Below are positions 10,724 through 23,279 of a stretch of DNA of 64,000 nucleotides, piece after piece. The stretch comes from Larus michahellis. Taxonomy: Eukaryota > Chordata > Aves > Charadriiformes > Laridae. The stretch spans positions 105,700,847 through 105,764,846 of the forward strand of contig NC_133898.1 of assembly GCF_964199755.1 (NCBI RefSeq), in the 5' to 3' direction. A program made the translations under genes and the position numbers. Position 1 is the stretch's first letter, and each line of letters opens with the position of its first letter. The notes beneath the pieces are model-generated. The model was not told the DNA's origin. It saw only the letters and a program-made list of their open reading frames with translations, and did not search any database.

Positions 10724-12004
10724 CCCCTGCGCAGAGTTGTCTCCCGGGACAGGTTGTGCTGGAGAGGCTCCTTTGGACTGGGAAAGCCTTTTGGATCAAA
10801 TGGGCTCTTGGTGGCGTGTTGTTTTTTTTTATTCCAGAGATTGAGGGTTTGTTCTCTAACTTTGAACAAACAGAGGCAGGGATGCTCTTTCACTGCTGAG
10901 GAGCAGAGCCACAAGTACCTCTACCTATTATTTCTTGGTGGTTTTTTTTTTACTTCCGTGAGTGGCCTGCTGTCTTGAGATGGGTCACCAGCAAACCCTG
11001 TTGGTGTTCAAAGCTACTAAAGCTCCACTTAGATTTGGCAGCTCATCATATAAGTCACGAAGGCATGTATAGGTGATGGTGCTGTTTCCTATAACCTCCC
11101 CTGCATAACTGAACAACTTGCTCATTTTATCCTTTTAATCTCAATCCTCTTTCTTTACCTTCTTTCATTGCCATGTCTGAAATTAGTCGTAGAGGAGTGA
11201 GATCTATAAAACTGTTTAAACACAGGAGTGCTTTTGGGGCTCAGCTCTTTGCCATTATGCTTTTGTTTTCCCTTTTTTACAGTTTACAAAATGATGTTCT
11301 TCCAGGGTGCAACATATGCTTTTGAAAGCCATTTGACTATGTAATAGACTTAAGAAATTGATGCTCACTGCATGCCAGTCAGAGCACACTGCTCTGTGTG
11401 CATCCAAACGCCTCACGAAACTGACAATAATCCTTGTAATATCTAGCTGTTTTGTCATATGCAATATAGTCGCTGATTTGTTTTGTGATTCTTAAATGTG
11501 TTAAAAATGCCGAAGATTCCTGCAATGCAGACGGTTTATGCACGCTAGCACTGGAAACGCTTTTTCCCTTAGATCACGCACAAGGAGAAATGAAAAGGAT
11601 AATCAGTGAATTACATAGAAATTAGTTTGTTTAAAAACTTATTTCCAGTTCAGATTGCTTTGCTATGGCCTTTCCTAAGGCTGTTTAAATTCGGTATTGC
11701 AGCAATACAGTTATGAGGGCACTGCTCAGGCTGACATCCCTGGAGTCCCTAAGCGCTGATTTGGTAAAAGCAGTTTATATCTGGGTTCCTGAGGGCACCA
11801 AAGGCTGTTGCCTGCATCCAACAGAACAGCAGTTATATCTCTGTTTGATAAAGGTACTGCAAACAGTGACCTGGATTGATTTTTTTTTTTTTTTTTTTTT
11901 TTTTTGGTTGACAAGTCAAATAAGTGCTGCCTCCAGTCTTACTATGGAGATAACTCAGAGTTGCTGTGGACTGTGTACACAGTGGCTCTCCCTAGATCTG
12001 TTTA
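10724..12004. other. ELOVL5 intron 1 sequence without recognised features
   Basis: There is no coding or transposon signature other than a T26 homopolymer at 11880-11905. Confidence 0.55.
11880..11905. repeat. Poly(T) tract, 26 bases
   Basis: Uninterrupted T run inside intron 1; length is subject to sequencing error. Confidence 0.9.
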
Positions 12005-12722
12005 ATCACGGAATCACAGAATCTTCAGAGTTGGAAGGGACCTCTAGAGATCATCTAGTCCAACTCCCCTGCTAGAGCAGGATTGCCTAAAGCACATCCC
12101 TCAGGGCTGCATCCAGGCGGGTCTTGAAAATCTCCAGAGAAGGGGACTCCACAACCTCCCTGGGCAGCCTGTCCCAGTGCTCTGTCACCATCACTGTAAA
12201 GAAGTTTTTCCGTGTATTTGAACGGAACTTCCTATGTTCTGGCTTGTGCCCATTGCCCCTCGTCATGTCACTGGGAACCATTGAAAAGAGCCTGGCTCCA
12301 TCCTCCTTAAACCCACCCTTTAGATACTTGTAAACATTAATCAGGTCCCCCCTCAGCCTTCTCTTCTCCAGGCTAAAGAGTCCCAGCTCTTTCAGCCTTT
12401 CCTCATAAGGGAGATGCTCCAGTCCCATAATCATCTTGGTTGCCCTTCGCTGGACTCGCTCCAGTAGTTCCCTGTCCCTCTTGAACTGGGGAGCCCAAAA
12501 CTGGACACAGTACTCCAGTTGTGGCCTCACCAGTGCAGGGTAGAGGGGGAGAATGACCTCCCTCGACCTACTGGCCACAGTCTTCCCTATGCAGCCCAGG
12601 ATGCCATTGGCCTTCTTGGCGACAAGGGCACACTGCTGGCTCATGGATAATTTGCTGTCTACTAGGACCCCCAGGTCCTTCTCCTCAGAGCTGCTTCCCA
12701 GCATGTCCGCCCCTAACCTATA
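12005..12722 (-). mobile_element. CR1 LINE fragment with open ORF2 C-terminus
   Basis: The minus strand is open from upstream of the element to the natural ORF2 stop at 12087. It encodes the C-terminal third of the CR1 ORF2 protein: [39 protein letters not shown], and [10 protein letters not shown] onward. The 3' end (TCTAGAGGTCCCTTCCAACTC-like, then GATTCTGTGATTC) is of a different CR1 subfamily from the copies at 10391 and 14945. It is truncated before the reverse-transcriptase active site. Confidence 0.93.
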
Positions 12723-14944
12723 ATTATGAATTAATGAAATTAATCTCCTAAAATGTATTGCCTCGGTTTCTCTATTTGTATTTTGGCATTTAGGACACAT
12801 TATCTTAAAGGGTAAATAAGAGCACAAGAGCAAACTTGTCCAAAGTATGTGGTCGGTAAATGCTTTCCCGCTGTGTTCGATGCGTTGGAGAATTATTTAA
12901 TTTCCTTGATGAAATGATTGACTCATATGAAACACAAAGCATCAAGCATTTAGAAAGCAGAATGGCAGTCTAATAAATTCCCTTACCAGGTGTAGAGATT
13001 TTACAGATGCGTGCTGCTAAGTGTAATTGTCACTTCTCTTGGCACAAATGAATCATGCTACTTATGCTGAACTCAGTGCCGCGAATTAAGAGTTGGTCTC
13101 AGCATCCCATTGCATCTGGGCATTTTGCATGCCTTTATTAAAGCATTATTAGCTGTAGAGGTTGTGCTTCATTTACCGTAGGTTTGGTGATGACCAACAG
13201 CGTACCGAGCAGGTAGGAATATAAAAACCTTCCATGAACTTGTATTTATGTTGACGTTGTCTGGATTTAATTGACCTCCATGTCAAAGCTTCGTAACAAA
13301 CGTTTCCCTGCCAAGTGAGATGCTTTGAGCGATGACTAAATACGCTGAGTTGCACTAACGTTTACAGGAGGCAGAGCTTGCTTGTGCAAAGCTACAACGA
13401 ATGTGGAATAAACCTTTTTTTCGTGCATTTTCAAATTCTGCCCTGCTCTTTGATGCCTACATAACCCTACTGTCTGTGAGACACCGGGTCAGCGATTCGA
13501 ACAAAGTGACTGTTCCTCTTCTGCTATCACTTGGAAGCGCTCCTCTCCCGCTATGACCTTGAGAAAACTGCTGCTGTGACTGGAGGGTAATTGCTTTCTT
13601 CCAATGCGCAGGTTCAGGCTCCCTGCTGTAAAATGTAGACTTGATTTCAAAAAGGACGTAGTCTTGATTTCAGGTAACACTCCAGCTTTTAAGGCACGTG
13701 CGTGCTGATGGACCTTTCTGTTGGTGTCACAGTTCTGAAGGATGTTACCAGTGTTAGACGAAAACTAACAAGTATTAATTTGCAGAATAATGTGGTTTAG
13801 CTTGTTAAACTGAATACACCTCAAAGTATCTTACGGTTTTAGGCCATATGTTTACTAATTAATTCATAAGCATGCAGCATTTGCATTGCTGCCTGGTTTT
13901 CTCTTTTTTTTTCTTTTTTTTTTCTTCCCTTACTTGATGCTGTTACAAACTTGCTGGGAAGTGTTCTGGATTAAGGCAGTGTTTCAGCTGTGTGCTTGTT
14001 GGTTAAGGAGTCCCTAGCAAGTGCTAACTACAGGAAAATGCCTTCTTCCCTTAGATGCTGTATGGTTGCGGGTTTGGAGCAAACTGCAGCTTGGTGGAGG
14101 AGCTCCTTTGCCCCTGCTAAGTTAAAACCATAGTATCTGTATGCAGATAGACGTCTTGAAGCTCAAATCGGGTCTTGAAGCTCTTAGACATGAGCAAAAG
14201 AAATCTACTTGTACGTTTGCCACTACTTTATCAATTGTCAACAAAGAGGTCTAGTTCTTCAGCTGGTCCTGTGTCCTCAGGTTGGGTTTCACTCAAGATG
14301 ATGAAGACTTGGGAACCTATAGACCTTTATACCTTAATCTTTATTAAGGTGCTCTTAGATTTGCTCTGTCTATGCACGTAATTTAATCAGAAAGCTTCTG
14401 TTAACCTTTTCCTGAAGGATTATCTCCTGCTTCCAGGTGGCCTTTAAAAATGCTGATGTTTTGAATCATCATTTTGAGAATCATCTCCTAGCCAAACAGT
14501 AGGGAGAACCTTTGACTTAAATAACAATAATTAAACCTTTAATCAGGTAAGAGGATGACATTCTCTAATGTTTAACATCGCCCTGCCCTTTAGAAAAAGA
14601 AATTTGAGAAACCCTTTTGCGTGCTGAAGTTCAAGTTTGGGTGCCCGGCACGTGCGCTTACCGAAAAGCATCTGTGTGTGCAGTTCATTCCCACGGCTGC
14701 TCGCCTGCTTTTGAGCAGGACCTCACATGGCAGCTGCAGGACGATGTTGGTAGAGGCACAGGAATCTGGATGCGGCTTGGAAGGACACAGTGATTGTTAG
14801 TTGTGCTTGCATTTTTACGTGTGTGCCTGTGTGGACTGCAAGGTGGCAGGTTCTTATGGTGAATGTCTGATTCCGGGTTGGTGGTTCTTCTGCAGTACTG
14901 GCATGGCAAGTACTGCAAATACTCGATGACACCTAGCTGAGTGG
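12723..14944. other. ELOVL5 intron 1 sequence without recognised features
   Basis: AT-rich intronic DNA with a T-rich tract near 13900-13925. I see no exon, RNA gene or transposon that I can name. Confidence 0.55.
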
Positions 14945-15808
14945 TGCAGTCGATGTGCCAGAGGGACAGGATGTCATCCAGAGGGACCTAGACGAGCTAG
15001 AGAGGTGGGCCCCAAGCAAACCTCGTGAAGTTCAACAAGGCCAAGTGCAAGGTCCTGCACTTGGGTCGGGACAGTCCTCATTATCAATACAGGCTGGGAG
15101 ATGATGTGATAGAGAGCAGCCCTGTGGAAAAGGACTTGGGCGTACTGGTGGATGAAAAGCTGGACATGAGCCGACGATGTGTGCTTGCAGCCCAGAAGGC
15201 CAATCGCATCCTGGGCTGCATCAAAAGAACTGTGGCCAGCAGATCCAGAGAGGTGATTCTGCCCCTCTGCTCTGCTCTGGTGAGACCCCACCTGGAGTAC
15301 TGCATCAGCTCTGGGGCCCTCAGCACAAGAAGGACATGGACCTGTTGGAGCAGATCCAGAGGAGGGCCACGAAGATGATCAGAGGGCTGGAGCACCTCTC
15401 CTATGAAGACAGGCTGAGAGAGTTGGGGTTATTCAGCCTGGAGAAGAGAAGGTTCTGGGGAGACCTTATAGTGGCCTTCCAGTACCTGAAGGGGGCCTAT
15501 AAGAAAGCTGGGGAGGGGCTGTTTGCAAGGGCATGTAGCGATAGGGTGAGGGGCAATGGTTTTAAACTAGAGCAGGGTAGGTTTAGATTAGACATTAGGG
15601 AGAAGTTCTTTACAATGAGGGTGGTGAGACACTGGAACAGGTTGCCCAGAGAGGTGGTGGAGGCCCCATCCCTGGAGACATTCAAGGCCAGGCTTGATGA
15701 GGCTCTGAGCAACCTGATCTAGTTGAAGATGTCCCTGCTTACTGCAGGGAGTTGGACTAGATGGTCTTTAAAGGTCCCTTCCAACCCAACACATTCTATG
15801 ATTCTATG
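14945..15808 (+). mobile_element. CR1 LINE 3' fragment
   Basis: The fragment begins in ORF2 just after the FADD-type segment (counterpart of the EGxxAIQRDLD region). It runs through [38 protein letters not shown] and [14 protein letters not shown] to the ORF2 stop at about 15720, then the 3' UTR ending CATTCTATGATTCTATG. At least one frame change, near 15270-15320, breaks the ORF. Confidence 0.93.
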
Positions 15809-18800
15809 GCAAAGTGGCTCTTCGCTGGTCACAGCCCCTGTGAACTGGTGCAAGCTCCCAGCTGTTTGTCCTAAATTGGGGTCATGCATTTACCCATTGC
15901 ATCATATGTTTGTCCCTCAGTTCACTTGTGTACAGTAGCCTTTTGGCATGTTGTTAAGCTTTACATTAGTCTTGTGAGCTTGATTTACTGCGTGCATGAA
16001 AACTCATTCAAGGGGAAAATACCTGTGCTTGTAACGCAGTTCAGAATTTTTTTTTTTATTAACGCACCTGATACAGTGACAGAAAATAAGCTGCTAGTCC
16101 AGCAGGCCTGCAGATTTTTTCTCTGTCCCCTTAACAGGCCTACACAGAAAAGCCTCTTGCAAAAGATTTGAGCAATTTTTGTCATATTTTATTGAATTCT
16201 GACTTGTGTGCCACGCAGAAGGCGCAGCTTACACCACGGTCGCCTCTGCAGCCTCTCGTTTGCTCTGGCTACCCCAGAGGTGGCTGGGCTTGCCTGTCCC
16301 CAGGCACCGTACTTGACCATAGGCTGGGAAATTTTGGGTGGGTGTCCCCATCACCTTCAGCAAGAGGTTAAAACGCAGTGTAAGGGTTAGAGGAAAACAC
16401 AAATGCGAGAGAACCCCAGCAATATATCGGGTTGCGGACCCATTATGTGGAGATGGAGAGAGTCGGCGCTGAGCAAGTCAGTAAGGAGTACTGCGTTTGG
16501 CAAGCCTTGTCTGCTCAGTTCAAAATGAGGAGAAAAAATAATAATAATGACAGGTAGTCACAGAAGGGCCACCATGTTTCGGTGTAGATCATTGCCCTGC
16601 TGATGTGTGAGCTGCTGCTGCTGTCTCTGCGTGCTTATAGGTAGAAACCATGCATGGCATAAGCCATTTTCAGAGCCAACGGTGGTGTCAGACCACTTGT
16701 CATGAGAGCTTAAATGGTGTAGCTCCATCCCCTCGTTTTGCAGCCTTTATCAGGTTCCCGGGTAATTCTGAAACCTCTGGAGGTCTTTGAGGCCATGCTC
16801 GGTTCTCCGTTCTTCCTTGGCAGGTTCCTGAAACCTCTAACTTCCCTGCCTTTCCTTCTGCCCTGTCAAAATCGTCATCATCTGCCTTTGAAGCAAGCAG
16901 AAGCAGGCTGTGAGTCTGGCCATGCCTTGCAGAACAAAAATAACATCCTTTGGTACTTCTTTATATTGATTTCTTGTTCTATCTGCTAAGTGGTTGCATT
17001 AAGGTACAGGAAGGGACCGCTAATGTTGTTTTCAAAGGTTTTTCTCATTTTTTTCAAGTCTACTGCTTAATTGCCTCGTTCCTTCTGAATTCAGTACAGA
17101 GCTCATTTAGATAAGATATTCAGATCTTAAACTCTAGTCGAGCAATTGCAGAGCTATCACGAATTTCTGGTTGTGCAGGCTGAACGCTTCTTGGTTTCAC
17201 AAAACTCATCAGGCTCAAACGATGCACCAACGCGGGGATCAGTTCAGTTTTCGAAGCATTTGGGGGGATTGACTTTGTGCCTTAAAATATACACTTAAGA
17301 AGCTGTTAAAACACAGATCTGAGTCCCGAAGGACGCACTTGGTGAGAATACGGGGATGTCGCCAGGTTTTAGCCACTGTGTACAGTGTATGAAAAATGAT
17401 AGTCTTGGAGCGAGTGCTTTGCATCCTTTAGTACTGTGCTGCCTCCGAAGGAGAGAGGTATGGCCTTGGGAGGAGGTCACCGTCTTTGAACCTACAGTGA
17501 GAGGGGCAGTAAGCGATTTCCAATTGCAGGTGTGGAGGAGCTTAGCAATGAAGTTAAGGGGTTTTCCACCCCTCTCCCCCCTTCTTTTTTCCTTGCTGCT
17601 CCTTCTCTCACTTTCTTATTTCTCTCTGAATTCTATTTTTCAGGCTTTGCCTATTAAAAGCTTATCCACCCGATGCCCTGGGGGGGTTATTTTGCAGAAC
17701 AGAGGAGCAGGGCTGGGTTTTGGGCTGAGCTGATGAAGGAGTCCTAATCAGCCATTGGCGGCTCCGAAATGTCCCTCCTTACAGCAGCATCACTCTGCCG
17801 AGACCCCTGCCAAATTCCCACCTAAGCTGTCAGGCATTAATGTGAGAGCAGGACGTTAACCAAATCTGGTTTATTTATTTTTTTTCCCCTTCCTCTGTTC
17901 CTCCACCACCTACCAGTTCCCGCGTGAGGCCATGAACTCCAGCATTAGGTTCCCTGGCCCAGAGTAACGGGTCTATTTAAATGAAGAGCCCCTTTGCTGC
18001 TGTTTACTTTAGAGACGACACATCTGTGTGGAGGACTTGCATTCCAGGGAGATAAAAACATTGTGGAAAAATAGCCTCCAACCACTGCAATTGTCTTTTG
18101 ATATTTAAAAAACTGGTTCACAAAAGAGTTCTTTGCACAAAAGCGTGTTTTGCTTTTAGCATGCAGTAAAAATAGAGCTGTGGTGGTGGTGGCGAGATTC
18201 CGGAGGGGGAAACTTTCAGAGAGCTGCCAACATGAATAAGCAATTTCCTTGCCTGAAGCGTCATTCTGTATCCTACACGGTCTGTACAAAACATATATGA
18301 AATAGGTACACTCGGAATGTAAAGGTTTGGGTTTACGTGCTGAGCAACTTTTAATATATTGCCATCCGTATAATAGAGACGCAGAGTTTTACGATAGAGG
18401 CTAAAGAGCCTGTCTTTTGCCCAGAGTTTAAAGAGTTGCATTACAAGTGGGACTGATGAAACACAGCTTAATTCTTTCCTTCTTTCACTTCTGGCAAAAC
18501 ATGAGCACTTATAAAATACACTGTAAGTTAGGTTTTCACTTTGCTGCAAGCCGCATAGTAAAGGAGAAAGTTTTCTTTTCCATGTGTAAGTCACCTTCTA
18601 ATTATCTAGCAATGTGCTTTTCTCATATAATGAATTTAATTAAAAGCTTTGGGCATCAGGTAAAAAAATGTTTGGTATTGTCAGAAAATCAAACTTCCCG
18701 TTGAAATTCTGTCTTAGGCTACTGCACTCAAGGTGTCTCCCAAATCACTACAAAGGTTGTTGATTGTCATTTCTTAGAGTATAACATGCCTTAAGGCGGA

Positions 18801-18984
18801 GAATTAGAAGGGATACTTCCCCTCTGTCTTCAAGATCCTCAGCTGCAGGCTGAGCGGTGTGTAGTGAGTGGTTTTGGTCATATTCACCGTCTATTTAGCT
18901 TTTCCTGTGTATTTCTTTTCATTAGCTCTATTTCTATTGGAATACTTTTGCTGTGTTTAGATTGAGTAAAGCATTCAAGTTGCC

Positions 18985-19006
18985 TTTTTTTTTTTTTTTT
19001 TTTTTT
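18985..19006. repeat. Poly(T) tract, 22 bases
   Basis: Uninterrupted T run in intron 1. Confidence 0.9.
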
Positions 19007-22000
19007 GATAAATCTGTCGTTGGTCTCCCTCTCTTGGGTCTCTCGATGGTTCATGTTCTCCCCTTCCCCTTTGAGTCCTGCTCTCTCACATCTGACCTGC
19101 CTTGAGACCATCCTTAGCCCTGCAGTTCTCAAGACACAAACATAGCAATGCATCTTCAAATCTGTCTCTCTTGTATTTCAGGTGGCTTTTTGTTGTTTGC
19201 TTCTTACTGTGCAATTATCTGTCAGTTCATGCTGTTAGGATTATATTTAAGAATATATTTAAGTTAAATCTGCATGACATTAACATATCTTGTATGACCT
19301 TTTTCCTGCAATTCTTGCACTTTTCACTAGAACCATTCCTGTATGTAAAATGATGCCTGTGCAATGCCTTTTATTTTGGCCTTCTCTTACTAGCGTCTTA
19401 GAAGTCCTCTTTAAAAACTCTGCATCTTTCTTTTTGCCTATCTGTTTTATTTACCTTTCTTTTTGCTATGGCCTTGATTTCTTGCCAGGTGCAATACGAT
19501 GGCTTTGCTCAGCTTCAGTCAGGTTAGACCTCTTGGTCACCCCCACGTACCTACCTTGTGCTGGTTCTTCTCCTGTAGTAAATCTGGTGCTGGTGTGGAC
19601 CTGGCTGAAAGCTGATCTTCTTGCTTTGGTGCTTTTCGGGGACTACCTCAATCTCCTCCTGCTTCCTTCACCCAGGCAGGACGGAGGGTAGGGAAGGAAT
19701 GAAAGCACCCCTTGCAGCAGCATCAAAAGCTGTTCTTGGTTGCTTCTGGTCACCCCACCCACCCTGGTATTGTCTTATAGCTATGGACCTGGCTGGATGG
19801 AGAAGCTGGAGTGAGGGTAAGGCGATGCGGTGGCTGTCAGCCTGAGGGTTACTGGTGGGCGCAAGCTGTAACAGGCGTGAGCAGGAAAAATGCCTGCGTG
19901 GAGGGAGCTTCTCATCTTTAGGAACAAGTAAGTTGCTGAAGGTGTTGTTTGAGGGAGACTTTGCACAAGCGGCGAGGCAGAGGAGGCGTATCTGGTACCC
20001 TCTTCTCCAGGGGACCGCTGTCCTGAGGAGGACAGGGTAGCTGCAGGGCAGGGAGGACACTTCTGCTGCTGCCTAAGCGGGTATTGGTTTGTCCCTGTAT
20101 CTGAAACAGGTATATTATACCGAATTAACAGTACTGACCCTGCCTTTACTCTGATGCTTTTGAAAGTATGAAGCAAATGCAGTAAAACCTTCTGCACCTC
20201 GGCACTGAAGCTGAGGATTCAATCTAGCTATGTTCTTTGCTGGAACAGGTTTTAAAGGCGGTGGGATTTCCATGGCATCAGGAATTTGTTGCCTTTTATT
20301 GAAAGAAAAGAGCGGACTGACTTTGCTGGAATTCCCTACCTGGCTTCTGCAAGTGCCTGAATTTTTTTATATTATGAGTTTGTAGAAAACATCTCAGCAG
20401 TTGCCAGATGTGTGGAGAGTGTGGGGTTTTCTTCCTCCAGTAGTCTATTTAAAGCTCACAGAAAGAGTCAGTGATAAGATCGCACCAGGCTTTATCACTA
20501 CAATATTTCCTTTTAATTGGTTGGTTTGTTTGTCGTTCTTGCTGCTCTTAAAACAAAGAATAAAATACAAGAATCTGCAGTACTTGCATCCTGGAGCGGG
20601 GTCTTCTGATGAAGTGATATTTAGGAAAGCACTGACAACATCAAACCAAGGAAATGTACAGGTAGAAATGCTTTCTTTTCTAACTACTCCAGGAGTCGGT
20701 CATCTTTTTTTTTTGGTGGCCCTTGTTACACCAATGATTTGGTGCTTTGGAAACCTGCTGATTCTCGGCAGCAGTTGGGTGGGCACAGGTCTGGTGCAGG
20801 CAAGGACCTTCAGCTCCTCGGGACCCACCAGACTTTTCAGCCCCTGAGCTTCTGTAACAGAAATGCCATCAGCTGGCTGCGTGGGTATGGCAGCGCTTCG
20901 TTCACAGATGTGCTAAGCGTTGTACAAGAAGGGAAATGGCGGGGAACGATCCGACTGATGCGTCTGTAAAAAAAAATCTCCTGTCTCAGCATCTTCTGCC
21001 CCGTTACGAGGACATGTAGTCCTTGCTCCCAGTACTGCTTGCCAGTCCCGGGCAGGAAGAAAACAAGGTCAAAATCTTGCCTTACGTAGCGTTAACTCCT
21101 TTATCCTTTGGAAAGGAGATTAGATCTTCAAAGGCGGTTGCTTTTCTGAATGATGATCCTATTATTTTTGTACTGTTCGGAAGGCGGGGGGTGTAACAGA
21201 GCACCGAGCAGCAGGGTTTCGTCCTGAGCAGCACGATGCCACGGCATAACAGTTGTACCCGGGGTTACGTTTTTTTCTTCTTTTCTCTTAATTCTCAAAA
21301 TGGTGGGAAAAGGAACATTTTTGTTACTTTCTTCTATTTAAAGCTAGCTGTCGTTGTAGTTGCCTGACTTTTTTTTGTTAGTGCTGTTCACTACGTGTGG
21401 CTGTACTGTCTGGCGTGATGTTTAGCATCTCAAAACGGAGGCACCAAGTATTGGTGCAGCTGCAGCCCTACAGGTTTAACTCCTGTCTCATGGGGGTACA
21501 GCAGGAAAATAGAAAAGTTTTAAGATTGACTTCTTGTAGCATGGCTGGCTGCATGAAGAAACAGCAGCAAGGCAAGCTGTGGTGTGCATTTACGGCATCA
21601 GTATGCGTCTTTTTTTCCTTCAGGTAAAAACTATAGAAATTCACTTCATTTTTATTGAGGAATATAACTAATTCAGTGTATTAAATGTAATTTTTTTATA
21701 TGTCGGGGCCCACCAGGGAACTTTGCTGCTCCCGTAGCACTTCAGGTAGTGCCCTGTGCTCACTGGAAATAAAAGTAAGCACACAAATAAATACTTAACA
21801 TACTGTAACTTACCTAAGGGTGACTTGTTTGTGTGCATTTTCAGTGCGATCTGTTTCCCCAAACACAAGTGGTCCTCCAAAAGGTATCGTTTACCCATCT
21901 CAGCACAGGGGTTGCAGCTATGCATCTTAGCAGGGCATCTCAGTCCAGGTTTTGTGTGCGCTCTTATCCCTCTTCTAGCCAGTGTTGCACGGCATAGCAT

Positions 22001-23206
22001 TACCTTCGTGACTCTCACCCTCGGCTTTCTTCCTCTAATTTCTCAGCTTTTTATTGGAGCGCTGTATCTAGTCAGCATGTGAACCCCAGATAACCTTTTT
22101 ACAGCTAAACCTTGTTTACTGGATGAGTGCGCACAGCGATTTCTTGCTTTGTACGGGGTTTCACACGGGCAGGAGAATTGCAGGTGCTTTTATGGGTCAG
22201 ATAGCAAGCTTTCGTATGTCAAGCTAATAAATGCAAAGAAGATAACCAAGAATTAATGGGCCTGTCCTGCACTTTCGGCTTTATTCTTGAGATGTGCCCT
22301 GGGTTCGGAGCTGGGTGCAGCAGCATTTTGGCTGGTGTGGGATGCTCTCTCGGTGCTCGGACTTGGTGCCGCTGCTGCGGGGTGTTGGAGGAAACCAGGG
22401 TTCACGTGGGAGGACGGCCCTGCTTGTAACTTTTTTTTTTTTACTACTTCTTGCTTTTTAAATTTTAATATGCAATTAGGAGATGTGGGCATTAAAAAAA
22501 AATAATAAAAAAAGTAAATTGAAGCTTACTGTCTTGAAGCTACACAGTTCTCTTGAACTCTGCTGCTGGTGGTGGTCACGCAAGACTGGGCTTCAGCCCT
22601 TTGGACCTGTTGGCTGTGGTCTTATCGGTTCTATTGTTAGAAAATGCAGCCTTTGACCAAGAAGGCTCATTAAAATAGGCTTTGGGGACCGTACCTTTGT
22701 TTTTCTCTCGTGGAGGTAAAAAGTTGGTTTGAGTGAAGTGCACAGAGGTTGGAGGAGTCCCTTTATTAAAGGGGAGGAGTTTTTCAGACTTTCTTGCAGG
22801 TGGTACTTGAATGAGAGAAGGGAGACTCGCAATGAAAACTGAAGTCCTTATGGCCTTCTGCACTTAGCTTTTGACTTCTTCATGTCCTCAGGGTTCTCTC
22901 TTTAATTTCCCAGGCTTCTTCTGGCTAGTTTGCCATTGTGAGGTACAGCTAGCAGCGCTTTCCCAATTGCAATACCGGCGCAGCTTTTGGAAAAAAAAAA
23001 GGGAGCTTCAGTTTAAAACAGTAGTTGTAATAAACACTCACACATCGCTTGAGGAGGAGGGCTTTGGAGCAAAGCAGTATGGCAAATGCTGTGCTTTGGC
23101 TTTCCTAACTGAAAAAGTCAACTTGTAGCTCTTGTGCCTGGTACATATTCTCCCTGTTTCCATCTAACCTAGTTTGCTACAGATCCTCTCTTCTGTTTCT
23201 TTCCCA

Positions 23207-23279
23207 TTAAAAAAAAAAAAAAAAAAAAAAAAAACAAAAAAACAAACAAAAAAAAAAACAACAAAACCAAAACACAAAC
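23207..23279. repeat. A-rich low-complexity tract
   Basis: An A run of more than 25 bases is followed by AAAC/CAAA-type repeats for about 70 bases in total. No adjacent retroposed gene body was recognised, so it is not assigned as a retroposon tail. Confidence 0.85.

Noticed and set aside
12087-12833. 248-codon minus-strand open frame as a host gene
   Set aside because: Its content is the CR1 ORF2 C-terminus, and the first codons lie outside the element in unique DNA.
23207-23279. A-rich tract as the tail of a processed pseudogene
   Set aside because: No retroposed coding body or target duplication was recognised next to it.
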